A stretch of DNA of 64,000 bases, taken from NCBI GenBank assembly GCA_000755425.1, contig BBMT01000002.1, positions 558,001 to 622,000 of the forward strand. Direction: 5' to 3'. The notes under the pieces were generated by a model. That model worked only from the letters and a program-made list of their open reading frames with translations, was not told the DNA's origin and made no database searches. A program made the position numbers and the translations under genes. Origin of the DNA: Vibrio maritimus (lineage in GTDB: Bacteria > Pseudomonadota > Gammaproteobacteria > Enterobacterales > Vibrionaceae). Within the stretch, counting starts at the first letter, position 1. Each line of letters begins with the position of its first letter. Of this stretch, positions 1-7,272 are shown piece by piece.

Positions 1-261
1 AAATCGCTGTGTGTAGACGCCGTTAAGCTGGCGCATGCCGATACTTAAGTTGCCATCTGGCGTTTCAAGCAGCAGGTGATATTGATTCTTCATCAAGCAG
101 TAACTATGAATCACCCAGTTGTAGCGCGTTGCGGTGTGATCGAGCACTTGAAGAAACAGCTCAAAATCTTCACGATCTTGAAAAACAGACTGTCCGTCGT
201 TGCCTTTCGAGTTCACATAATAGAGGGCGCCTGGATATTCGATTCGTAGTGGTCTGCTCAT
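1..261 (-). CDS. REP-associated tyrosine transposase-like protein (RayT/Y1_Tnp), partial at window edge
   Basis: The reverse strand encodes 87 codons starting at the ATG at 259-261 and running off the left edge. The N-terminus has the form of IS200-like REP-associated transposases (MSRPLRIEYPGALYYV, then YCLMKNQYHLLLETP near residues 54-68 and a MRQLNGVYTQRF segment). These proteins are single-copy HUH nucleases that mobilise REP palindromes. In the family the catalytic pair is His-hydrophobic-His; here the first His appears as Gln60 (Q60-Y61-H62), which would be expected to damage the metal site. The C-terminal half with the catalytic Tyr is outside the window. The family call is fairly sure; activity is doubtful. 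Confidence 0.75.
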   Translation of the reverse strand, partial: MSRPLRIEYPGALYYVNSKGNDGQSVFQDREDFELFLQVLDHTATRYNWVIHSYCLMKNQYHLLLETPDGNLSIGMRQLNGVYTQRF

Positions 262-370
262 AACGGTGTGGGTCGTCTCATAAGTTTATGAACGTTCTAC
301 TATAAAGGATCAACTTTGAAAGGCAAAACGCAAGACTTGACCCCTATTGGATTTGCTCGTGATGCGTTGT

Positions 371-413
371 CCAATATGTCAGCACTTTTGATAGGAGCGT
401 GCTGACACATTGG
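371..413. repeat. 15-bp inverted repeat with one mismatch
   Basis: Arms CCAATATGTCAGCAC (371-385) and GTGCTGACACATTGG (399-413) pair with one mismatch around a 13-nt loop. It lies 20 nt beyond the stop of the leftward DUF2061 gene, with no T-run. It could be an unusual terminator or, since a RayT-like gene lies next door, a REP-like palindrome. Confidence 0.6.
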
Positions 414-432
414 ATAGTGAGGATTTTGCGAG

Positions 433-834
433 TTATGCCGCTACCGCTTTAGTGATGCTAAGTGGTGCCACGTTGTGTTTGTTGCGTTGCCATACACGCT
501 CATGGAAGAAGTAAGCAACCGAGTTAATAGCGGGTTCAATCGTTGCCATTAGACCGCCAATAAAGGCATCGCCAGTCAGTAGGTAAGTAACACTAAACGC
601 GACGCTAAAGTGAATGACAGCAAAGCTTGCCGTTTTCACTTGAGTCTTTGACTCACGGCGTTTTAGGTAAGGCAGTTTTTGCCAAAGCTTCTCATGAAGA
701 TAAAACGCGCCGGTGTTGATAGTCGGCTCTACCATGGCGACCAGACTACCAAGCAAGAAGTCTCCAGTCAGAGCAAACGCAACCATGGTTGCGATAGAGA
801 AGTGGATACCTGCAAAAGTGAGTGTCTTGATCAT
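433..834 (-). CDS. DUF2061 membrane protein with two tandem domains
   Basis: This 133-residue protein has two copies of the DUF2061 pattern, at about residues 1-57 and 66-122. Each copy contains a hydrophobic segment followed by LTGD, a second hydrophobic segment with VEP/IEP, and a YFFHE or FYLHE motif ending in W. DUF2061 proteins are predicted small inner-membrane proteins of unknown function. The start is supported by GAGGG seven bases upstream of the ATG. A Fur-box-like sequence lies upstream at 878-896, which suggests iron control (inference). The gene stands alone, transcribed leftwards. Confidence 0.85.
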   Translation of the reverse strand: MIKTLTFAGIHFSIATMVAFALTGDFLLGSLVAMVEPTINTGAFYLHEKLWQKLPYLKRRESKTQVKTASFAVIHFSVAFSVTYLLTGDAFIGGLMATIEPAINSVAYFFHERVWQRNKHNVAPLSITKAVAA

Positions 835-877
835 TACGTTACCCTCATGAACGTTAATCTGTGTTGATGAGGTTATT

Positions 878-896
878 ATTGATAATAATTCTCAGT
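878..896. promoter_or_regulatory. Fur-box-like sequence
   Basis: ATTGATAATAATTCTCAGT matches the AT-rich 19-bp Fur consensus form AATGATAATAATTATCATT at 16 of 19 positions by eye. It lies about 45 bp upstream of the DUF2061 start codon, where a repressor site would be expected. Function is inferred. Confidence 0.4.
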
Positions 897-1007
897 AACA
901 GAAGTAAATTACTCCTATTTAGTTGATAGTTTATTCCTATCAATGCCTTTGGATTGAGTCGAATTTCAAAGATTATCAGGATCTAGGCGCCTAAACTTTT
1001 GACTTTG

Positions 1008-1053
1008 TTTGATAATCAAACTAAATTGACAGTCAAGTATTTTGATAATCAAA
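1008..1053. promoter_or_regulatory. Paired palindromic operator upstream of the CDF exporter
   Basis: Two identical 13-bp near-palindromes TTTGATAATCAAA lie at 1008-1020 and 1041-1053, 33 bp apart (about three helical turns). A degenerate GATTATCA copy is at 971-978. They sit directly before the CDF exporter whose downstream partner encodes a MarR-family repressor, so they are the obvious operator candidates. A possible promoter is TTGACT (999-1004) with TAAATT (1022-1027), which would place the first operator in the spacer. Confidence 0.6.
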
Positions 1054-1066
1054 CAAAGTGTGCCTA

Positions 1067-1963
1067 ATGCCTTTTGAATCCGCCCCTCACTCACATAACT
1101 TCTCTAGTCATAATCACCAAGGTGAAAAGCGAACGCTCTATGTGCTGCTGCTAACTGTGACCACTATGGTCGTCGAGATACTGGCCGGAACCTTTTACGG
1201 CTCCATGGCACTCTTGGCTGACGGGTGGCACATGCACGCACGCCGCTGCTTTCTGTATCACGCTATTTGCCTATCGCTATGCTAAGAAACATGAGGACAA
1301 TGAGCGGTTTTCCTTTGGCACAGGTAAGGTCAGCGTGCTCGGGGGGTATACCAGTGCCATTGCTCTGGGTATTGTGGCGCTTATGATGATCGTCGAATCG
1401 GTGCATCGATTGTTCAATCCACAGCCGATTCATTTTAATGAGGCGATTGTCGTGGCTTTATAGGGCTTGCTGTGAATGTCGCGAGTATGTTTTTGCTTGG
1501 CGATCATCATCATGACCATTCACATAAGTACGGACATTCGCACCATCATCATGACCACAATTTAAGCGCTGCCTACATGCATGTTTTAGCGGATGCACTG
1601 ACCTCCTTGCTAGCTATTGGCGCTTTGATTCTTGGGAAGCTCTATGGTTGGAATTGGCTCGATGCATTTATGGGCATTGTTGGTGCTGTGGTTATTGGTA
1701 GGTGGACGCTCAACCTTTTAAAACAGACCAGCCCTATTTTGCTCGATGAGAGCGTAGAGGAAACGTATCGAACTGAGATTCGTCATGAGCTTGCCCCCTC
1801 AGCAGAGGTGGTTGATTTGCACATGTGGAGAGTGAGCGGTCATCATTATGCTGCGGCCATTACCTTAGTGTCTAAAGACCCGCTTTCTTTGCAGGCGTAT
1901 AAACAAAAACTCAGTAAGTTTGATAAGATTAGCCATCTCACACTAGAAGTACGTTCGACTTAA
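1067..1963 (+). CDS. dmeF: Cation diffusion facilitator (DmeF-like metal exporter), frame broken twice
   Basis: When read across two frame breaks this is a roughly 299-residue CDF exporter that would pump divalent metal (Zn, Co or Ni in this family) out of the cytoplasm in exchange for protons. Visible features are the TM2 metal-site segment LLADGWHM, a His-rich cytoplasmic loop (DHHHDHSHKYGHSHHHHDH, about 1519-1557), the second metal-site segment HVLADALTS, and a C-terminal ferredoxin-like domain with VVDLHMW. The frame breaks at about 1234 (two bases missing after ATG, expected GWHMGTH) and about 1459 (one base missing in a T-run). ATG 1067 was preferred to the in-frame GTG 1058 by family alignment; neither has a clear ribosome site. 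Its stop overlaps the start of the MarR gene (TAATG). Confidence 0.8.
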
Positions 1964-2379
1964 TGCAGAATCTAGAAACGCTAAACCAGCTATTGACCGA
2001 GTTTTACGACAAGATGTCATCTTGGGAGCAGTCCGTTGTTAAAGAGACGGGATATTCATTGGCGCAAGTACACACCATAGAGGTTTTGGGTGTTCATGGT
2101 GCAATGCGAATGAAGGAGCTTGCTGACAAGTTGGGGATCACGACAGGAACTCTAACGGTACAGGTTGATAAGCTGGTTGCCGCAAACTTGATTGAGCGTT
2201 TCTCACACCCTAATGATCGCCGCGCGATTGTGGTGGGTTTGACGGAAGAGGGGGAAGCGATTCATCGTCATCACAACCAATTGCACCTGAGTTTGGTCAA
2301 AGACATCACCCGCCATTTTGATGAGGGGCAAGAGGCTTTGCTTATCTCCTGCTTATCGAAGATGAATCGAGAGTTCTAA
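1963..2379 (+). CDS. MarR-family transcriptional regulator, possibly zinc-responsive
   Basis: This 138-residue protein has a MarR winged helix: MRMKELADKLGITTGTLTVQVDKLV is the recognition-helix region and the wing carries PNDRRAIVVGLTEEG. It is translationally coupled to the CDF exporter by a TAATG overlap. Residues E22, H37, H104 and H108 are spaced much like the zinc ligands of AdcR/ZitR-type MarR proteins (a His pair four apart near the dimer helix), so I infer a metal-sensing repressor of its own operon acting through the palindromes at 1008-1053. The MarR call is firm; metal sensing is inference from spacing and context. Confidence 0.85.
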   Translation: MQNLETLNQLLTEFYDKMSSWEQSVVKETGYSLAQVHTIEVLGVHGAMRMKELADKLGITTGTLTVQVDKLVAANLIERFSHPNDRRAIVVGLTEEGEAIHRHHNQLHLSLVKDITRHFDEGQEALLISCLSKMNREF

Positions 2380-2463
2380 GCCAGTTAAGCGTCGTTATTT
2401 TCTCATTGCTTTTTTGAGCGCTTAGCAGTACATATAAGCAGATCCCACTACTAGGCTTTCTGT

Positions 2464-2837
2464 GTGAAGCGAACGATTAACTTCTTCCCATTACTGCTGA
2501 CTTTGCTAACGATGTTGCTTTTGAGCAGCGTCGCTGAGTCTATTAGTGAGACGAGGTATTCCTATCAGCCTGCAGTAGTAAATCCAGAGCGGGCGCCGAC
2601 CTCGCTAATGAGAATCAACTTTTACGTCCTTCTACATGGCGAGTACCTTCACACAAAGCTCAGTTCCGACCGAGCGATCCCTTACCTTGGTTGATCGTCG
2701 CGTTTTCACTGACCTCATGGTTTGTGCTTTCGCAGTCAAGACGCAACTTCCCAAGCAGCTATCTCGCCTTTGCCAATCCTCGGCTCGGTGGCTGGCAAGA
2801 GTCCAACCTACAATTTCGTTTTATCCACTCGCGTTAG
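2464..2837 (+). CDS. Small hypothetical membrane or secreted protein, frame broken
   Basis: I do not recognise this gene. From a GTG at 2464 it encodes an N-terminal hydrophobic signal or anchor (FFPLLLTLLTMLLLSSVAES). Downstream the natural frame changes: between about 2580 and 2690 the reading shifts so that it continues with RPSTWRVPSHKAQF, a second hydrophobic stretch (LPWLIVAFSLTSWFVL) and a basic tail ending at TAG 2835-2837. The shift fits a single lost base, as in neighbouring genes. The reconstructed length is about 124 residues. It lies between the MarR regulator and dedA on the same strand. Function is unknown. Confidence 0.45.
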
Positions 2838-2889
2838 TCTCGATTCAAAAGATTTAACTTCCTCATTTCGTTAAGCTTTTGGAGTGTCT

Positions 2890-3567
2890 ATGTTTGATGC
2901 GACTCAAGAGGTGTTGATTGCCATATGGCATCAAGACTTCGACGCACTGCTGTCGCCTGGCAGTGCCGTACTGATCTATGTTTTGGTCTCTTTGTTTATT
3001 TTTCTAGAAAGCAGCTTTTTGCCGGCTGCACCTTTGCCATGCGATAGCGTAGTGGTGTTGGTAGGTACCTTGTCGGCGGTGGGTGTGCTCAATCCATTTC
3101 TTGCGTTTGCGCTGCTTATCATTGCCGCTTCCGTGGGCAGCTGGCTTGCGTATTTACAAGGGCGCTGGTTAAACCGTCTGCCTGTCGTCCAAGGCTGGGT
3201 AAATAAAGTTCCCGAGAGCAACATGAAGATGGTGGATAACCTTTTGGGTCGCCATGGGCTTATTGCTCTGTTCATGGCTCGCTTTGCCCCCGGTGTTCGC
3301 TGCCTGGTGCCGATGGTGATGGGTATTCGACTGCATGAAGTGCAGCGCTTCCACTACTTTGCTTGGTTCAGTGCCAGCTTGTGGATCGCCTTGCTGGCCA
3401 GTGTAGGATTCCTCTTACCATCTCTACCTGAACCTATTAGCCGTTTTGCCACCATGGTGTTGATGGCAGCGCCTGTCGCGACGCTCTGCGCGGCGATCTT
3501 CACCTTTGCTACTTGGCGTCTGCGCAGGCTTATCGGTGACAAGAAACGTCGCCTCAACAAGCTTTAA
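2890..3567 (+). CDS. DedA-family membrane protein
   Basis: A 225-residue integral membrane protein of the DedA/SNARE-associated (VTT) family. Visible landmarks are the amphipathic FLESSFLPAAPLPCDSVVVL segment near residues 38-58, a G-SWLAYLQGRW segment, and the conserved FMARFAPGVRCLVPMVMGI motif near residues 135-153. DedA proteins are proposed undecaprenyl-phosphate or phospholipid flippases needed for envelope homeostasis. The start was set at ATG 2890 because GGAG (2881-2884) lies five bases upstream; the GTG six bases earlier overlaps that ribosome site. Confidence 0.85.
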   Translation: MFDATQEVLIAIWHQDFDALLSPGSAVLIYVLVSLFIFLESSFLPAAPLPCDSVVVLVGTLSAVGVLNPFLAFALLIIAASVGSWLAYLQGRWLNRLPVVQGWVNKVPESNMKMVDNLLGRHGLIALFMARFAPGVRCLVPMVMGIRLHEVQRFHYFAWFSASLWIALLASVGFLLPSLPEPISRFATMVLMAAPVATLCAAIFTFATWRLRRLIGDKKRRLNKL

Positions 3568-3628
3568 GACATACCTATTTCCATAGTTAAAACTAGGGGG
3601 CGTTAGCAGCGCCTCCGTTTAGAATCCC

Positions 3629-4717
3629 ATGTTGAAAAATCTTAAGACTCCTCAGCTCGACCTTAGTATCTTGCTGGCTATTATCTCGATCATGATGCTT
3701 GGCTCGCTGACCATTTGGAGTGCCAGTGGCTACAGCGAAGCAATGATGACTAATCACTTGATGCGGTGTGGGATTGCACTGACTTGCGTGCTGATCATGG
3801 CTTCAATTCCAGCGAAACAGTATCGACGTTTTTCACCGCATCTTTACTTACTCACTATTATCCTGTTAATCGGCGTGGTGCTGGCAGGAGACAGCAGCAA
3901 TGGCTCTCAGCGCTGGCTCAGTATTGCTGGGGTTCGCTTTCAGCCTTCAGAGTTGGTAAAGCTAGCTATTCCAATGATGGTGGCCTGGTTTATTCAAAGG
4001 GAAGGTACTAGACCAAGTGGCTTGCGACTGATTGCGGCTATTTTGATGACTGCTATTCCTGCAGGCCTTATTTTTATTCAACCAGACCTGGATGGGGCAA
4101 TCTTTGGCGTGATTTACATGCTGTTTGTGCTCTATTTTGCTGGGATGAGCTGGAAGATCATCGGAGGCTTTGTCGCTCTAGTGGCAACCTCTGCGCCATT
4201 GCTATGGTTCTTTGTGATAGAAACGTATCAAAAGAAACGCATTTTGCAGTTCTTGAATCCGCAAAGCGATCCACTCGGTTCGGGGTATCAAATTATCCAG
4301 TCCCATATTGCTATTGGTTCAGGTGGGGTGACAGGGAAGGGCTGGACGAACGCCACTCAAAGCTCGTTGGGCTTTATTCCAGAAAGTCACACTGACTTCA
4401 TTTTCTCTGCGTTCGCAGAAGAGTGGGGGTTTGTTGGCTGTGTTTTGCTTCTGTCGCTTTATCTGTTTATTACGCTGAGAGCCTTGTGGCTCGCTTGCCA
4501 TTGTCATCATGCTTATAGCCGTCTGGTGTGCGGTGCACTAGCACTCAGCTTCTTTTTGTATGCGTTTATCAATACTGGCATGGTCAGTGGTCTATTGCCT
4601 GTCATGGGCAGCCCGCTGCCGTTTTTTAGCTATGGTGGTACCGCAATGATCACTCAGGGAGTGTGTTTTGGGATCATTATGTCGCTGTGCCGTGCGACAT
4701 CACGATATGACTCATAG
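3629..4717 (+). CDS. RodA/FtsW/SpoVE-family peptidoglycan polymerase, RodA-like paralogue
   Basis: A 362-residue, about ten-helix SEDS protein, intact and of normal RodA length. It has the family motifs QRWLSIAGVRFQPSEL near residues 92-107, FIQPDLDGAI, GKGWTNATQSSLGFIPESHTDF with the catalytic-type Asp, and SPLPFFSYGG near the C-terminus. SEDS proteins polymerise lipid II into glycan strands, usually with a class B penicillin-binding protein. No PBP2, rlpA or other elongation gene is nearby, so this looks like a second, solitary copy and not the housekeeping rodA. Its partner is unknown. Confidence 0.8.
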   Translation: MLKNLKTPQLDLSILLAIISIMMLGSLTIWSASGYSEAMMTNHLMRCGIALTCVLIMASIPAKQYRRFSPHLYLLTIILLIGVVLAGDSSNGSQRWLSIAGVRFQPSELVKLAIPMMVAWFIQREGTRPSGLRLIAAILMTAIPAGLIFIQPDLDGAIFGVIYMLFVLYFAGMSWKIIGGFVALVATSAPLLWFFVIETYQKKRILQFLNPQSDPLGSGYQIIQSHIAIGSGGVTGKGWTNATQSSLGFIPESHTDFIFSAFAEEWGFVGCVLLLSLYLFITLRALWLACHCHHAYSRLVCGALALSFFLYAFINTGMVSGLLPVMGSPLPFFSYGGTAMITQGVCFGIIMSLCRATSRYDS

Positions 4718-4855
4718 AGAGTAATTTTTTGCGAGTGGGTTTACGTTTGGAAAAACTAGTTGCAGGACTTTGTCTATATCATTGATAGGTCACTCGAGAA
4801 TAACTCAACCTATTGACAAAATTAGCTTTATTTTAAGATCTAGGCGCGGCGAACC

Positions 4856-4910
4856 CTCTTATTACTGTCAATAATTGTTATGTAAAAACAACTAGTTCCA
4901 GTAATAAGAG
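4856..4910 (+). promoter_or_regulatory. 12-bp perfect inverted repeat in the chitinase leader, covering the ribosome site
   Basis: CTCTTATTACTG (4856-4867) and CAGTAATAAGAG (4899-4910) are perfect inverted complements 31 nt apart. The right arm contains the purine-rich ribosome site next to the chitinase ATG at 4920. The loop has further AT-rich pairing potential (ATTGTTATGTAAAAACAAC). In RNA the stem would hide the ribosome site; as DNA it could be a dimeric operator. Confidence 0.5.
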
Positions 4911-4919
4911 AGGATAAAC

Positions 4920-6220
4920 ATGAAGAAAGCCCAATACTTAGCTTTGGCCGCAGCGCTGGGGGTATCACTGCCTAGCGCCTTCGCCAATGACAAAGTGGTC
5001 GCTGGCTATTTTGCCGATTGGCAATACCAAGACCAACGAAACCCTTACAAGGTTCAAGATATTCCCGCCGACCAGCTCACCCATGTTATTTACGCCTTTT
5101 TGAGTATGTGCGGTCCTCATACTGCAGCTTCTGCTGCAGTGCAGCAGCAAATTGCAAAAGCGTGTGAAGGTAAAAAACCTTATACCGCAGTCATTGTCGA
5201 CCAAGCGTCAGCATTGGAAGTGGACTTTGGTGATGTCGATGTTGAGGTTAATTATCAGGGCACTTTGCTCAGTTCGCCCAACTTAAACAGAGTCACCCAG
5301 AACTGAAAATTCTACCGTCCTTTGGGGGATGGACCATGTCAGAACCGTTTCATGCCATGGCAAAAGATCCCGAGAACGTAAAATGGTTCGCTAAAACCGC
5401 TGTTGAACTGATTGCCAAATATGACTTTTTTGATGGCATTGATCTGGATTGGGAATATCCAGGTGGTGGTGGCTTGACTACGTCGCCGTGGAATCCAGAA
5501 ACCAAATTGAGTGATGAAATCAAGCTCTCGGAAAAACAAGCGTTTACGCTGCTGGTCAAAGAGCTGCGTCAAAATATGGACGCGCTAAGCAGCAAAACAG
5601 GTAAAGACTATCAGCTTGGCACGGCTGTTGGAGTTGGGTTTAAGGCCACCAGCATCGACTGGCCAGAAGTATCCAAAGACATCGATTTGATGTTTGCGAT
5701 GACGTATGACTATTTGGGCGGCTGGGGCACGCAAACAGGGCACTTAACCAACTTATTTGCTACTGAGAACGGCTGGTGGGGAATGGGCACGGATGCTTTC
5801 ATTAAGCAAATGCTCGACCTTGGTATGCCTGCAGATAAAATTGTCGTAGGCGCTGCGTTTTATGGTCGTGGCTGGGAAGGCACTAAGAACTTTGATGGCA
5901 AAAACCTACCGACTGAGTTTACCTCAGCGAAAGGTGCATCTTTTGGCACTATGGAGCCTGCTTCATTTCAGTTCTGGGATTTAGTACGTAATTACACCAG
6001 TAAAGAAGGGTATGTGGAAGGTTACGATGAAAATGCTCATGCTCCCTATCTTTGGAACGCGGAAAAACAGGTCTTCATTAGCTATGACAACGCGAAATCC
6101 ATTAAAGCCAAAGCTGATTGGGTGAAACAGAACAAACACGCAGGTTTATTTGTGTGGGAGTTGTCGGGAGATAACAAAGGGGAGCTGACGAAAACGATGT
6201 CAGAGGCGCTCAGGAAGTAG
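4920..6220 (+). CDS. Secreted GH18 chitinase, frame broken once
   Basis: The reconstructed protein of about 433 residues has a signal peptide (MKKAQYLALAAALGVSLPSAFA) and a single glycoside hydrolase family 18 barrel. The catalytic signature DGIDLDWE (DxxDxDxE, with the terminal Glu as acid) is intact, as are the FGGW strand, AMTYDYLGGWG and the late FVWELSGDN strand. It would hydrolyse chitin or chitodextrins outside the cytoplasm; no chitin-binding domain is visible. The frame breaks at 5264-5266, where a T-run is one base short (expected QGTFAQF), creating an early stop at 5306 and an apparent second start at 5336. A factor-independent terminator follows at 6242-6266. Confidence 0.85.
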
Positions 6221-6240
6221 TTTTCATTGAGAGTGATTTA

Positions 6241-6266
6241 AACCGACCCAAGAGGTCGGTTTTTTG
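6241..6266 (+). terminator. Rho-independent terminator after the chitinase gene
   Basis: ACCGACC (6242-6248) pairs with GGTCGGT (6254-6260), closed by a five-base loop and followed by a T-run, 20 bases after the chitinase stop. Confidence 0.85.
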
Positions 6267-6366
6267 TATCATCTGTTCACAAAGCCCAACCGCTTATTTG
6301 GCTTGATGAATCTAAATCGATAAACTTCGCGCACGATATGTGGATGTTCACGATAGGGAAGCTGTA

Positions 6367-7197
6367 TTGAAATACTTAGGAACTGCCGCGCTTTGTGTAT
6401 TTTCAACCATGGTGCAATCAAACGATTTATGTATGACCGAGGAGCGGCGTGTTGCTGGCTGTGAATTAAGAAACGGAAAATCGGTCAGCTTTTGCAAGGC
6501 AAGCGATGGCATTACAACCTATCGATACGGGAGTGTGAATAAGCTTGAACTGGAAGTCGCTGAGCAAAAGCCAGACACCATGCTCATATTGAGTGAAAGC
6601 TATTCTAAAGGCGCTGCTCAAGAGTATCAGGCTCAAAACGGCAACTACCAATACACTTTTATTGATGCGTTAAATGGCAGTATGGAAGCGCCATATTTGC
6701 TATTAGAAATGGATCATCGTGGCTACGATGTCCCTTGGATTAATGAGAATACGTTAACCCACCACACCGTCGATAAATACTTGACCGTATCTCACTCGAA
6801 CAAAGGGGAGTTGGCTCGGCTCTATTGCCAAGATGATGACCACTTCTACGGACAGCCACATAATCAAGCGCAGTACATTTATATTTTGCGCGATACAACA
6901 GATAAATACCGCACTACGGTACCAGCAGAGATAGCAGAATGTCAGTCTGATGCTAAACGCTGTTTTTCGATCTACGAGGACTATAAACAAGAGTTCGCCG
7001 TGCTCCACTTTCCAGCTATTGGGAATAGTGTGTACGTTAACGACACAGCTTATTTGATAAAAATGAGCAGTGGTTCAATGGTGAAGTTAGCACCAGAAGT
7101 TGTTAATACCCAAAATCGAGCACAGTCGAAAGGGATTGGAACCCTTCACCTTACACTAGATAATCAACAAACTGTGATTGGATTAGAAACCAAATAG
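6367..7197 (+). CDS. Secreted protein of unknown function
   Basis: I do not recognise this family. The protein is about 276 residues from a TTG at 6367, chosen because AGGGAA (6355-6360) lies six bases upstream and because this start yields a clean signal peptide (MKYLGTAALCVFSTMVQSND). Extending to GTG 6340 would bury that signal. The mature protein has cysteines clustered at both ends (C-x10-C-x10-C near the N-terminus; YCQDDD, ECQSDAKRCF later), consistent with disulphides in the periplasm or outside the cell. It is flanked by terminators and appears monocistronic. Confidence 0.65.
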   Translation: MKYLGTAALCVFSTMVQSNDLCMTEERRVAGCELRNGKSVSFCKASDGITTYRYGSVNKLELEVAEQKPDTMLILSESYSKGAAQEYQAQNGNYQYTFIDALNGSMEAPYLLLEMDHRGYDVPWINENTLTHHTVDKYLTVSHSNKGELARLYCQDDDHFYGQPHNQAQYIYILRDTTDKYRTTVPAEIAECQSDAKRCFSIYEDYKQEFAVLHFPAIGNSVYVNDTAYLIKMSSGSMVKLAPEVVNTQNRAQSKGIGTLHLTLDNQQTVIGLETK

Positions 7198-7235
7198 CCC
7201 ACCGCAGTTGAGAGGTTTGGTTTCAACGTTAATGA

Positions 7236-7266
7236 CAAAAAGTAAGCCGACCTTTTAGGTCGGCTT
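7236..7266 (-). terminator. Rho-independent terminator for the BCCT transporter
   Basis: AAGCCGACCT (7244-7253) and AGGTCGGCTT (7257-7266) form a perfect ten-base stem with a three-base loop. On the reverse strand it is followed by a T-run (A-run at 7237-7241), so it terminates the leftward BCCT gene. Confidence 0.8.
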
Positions 7267-7272
7267 CGTGAT

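Noticed and set aside
1519..1557. His codon repeats (cat/cac) as a possible satellite repeat
   Set aside because: They encode the His-rich metal-binding loop expected of CDF exporters.
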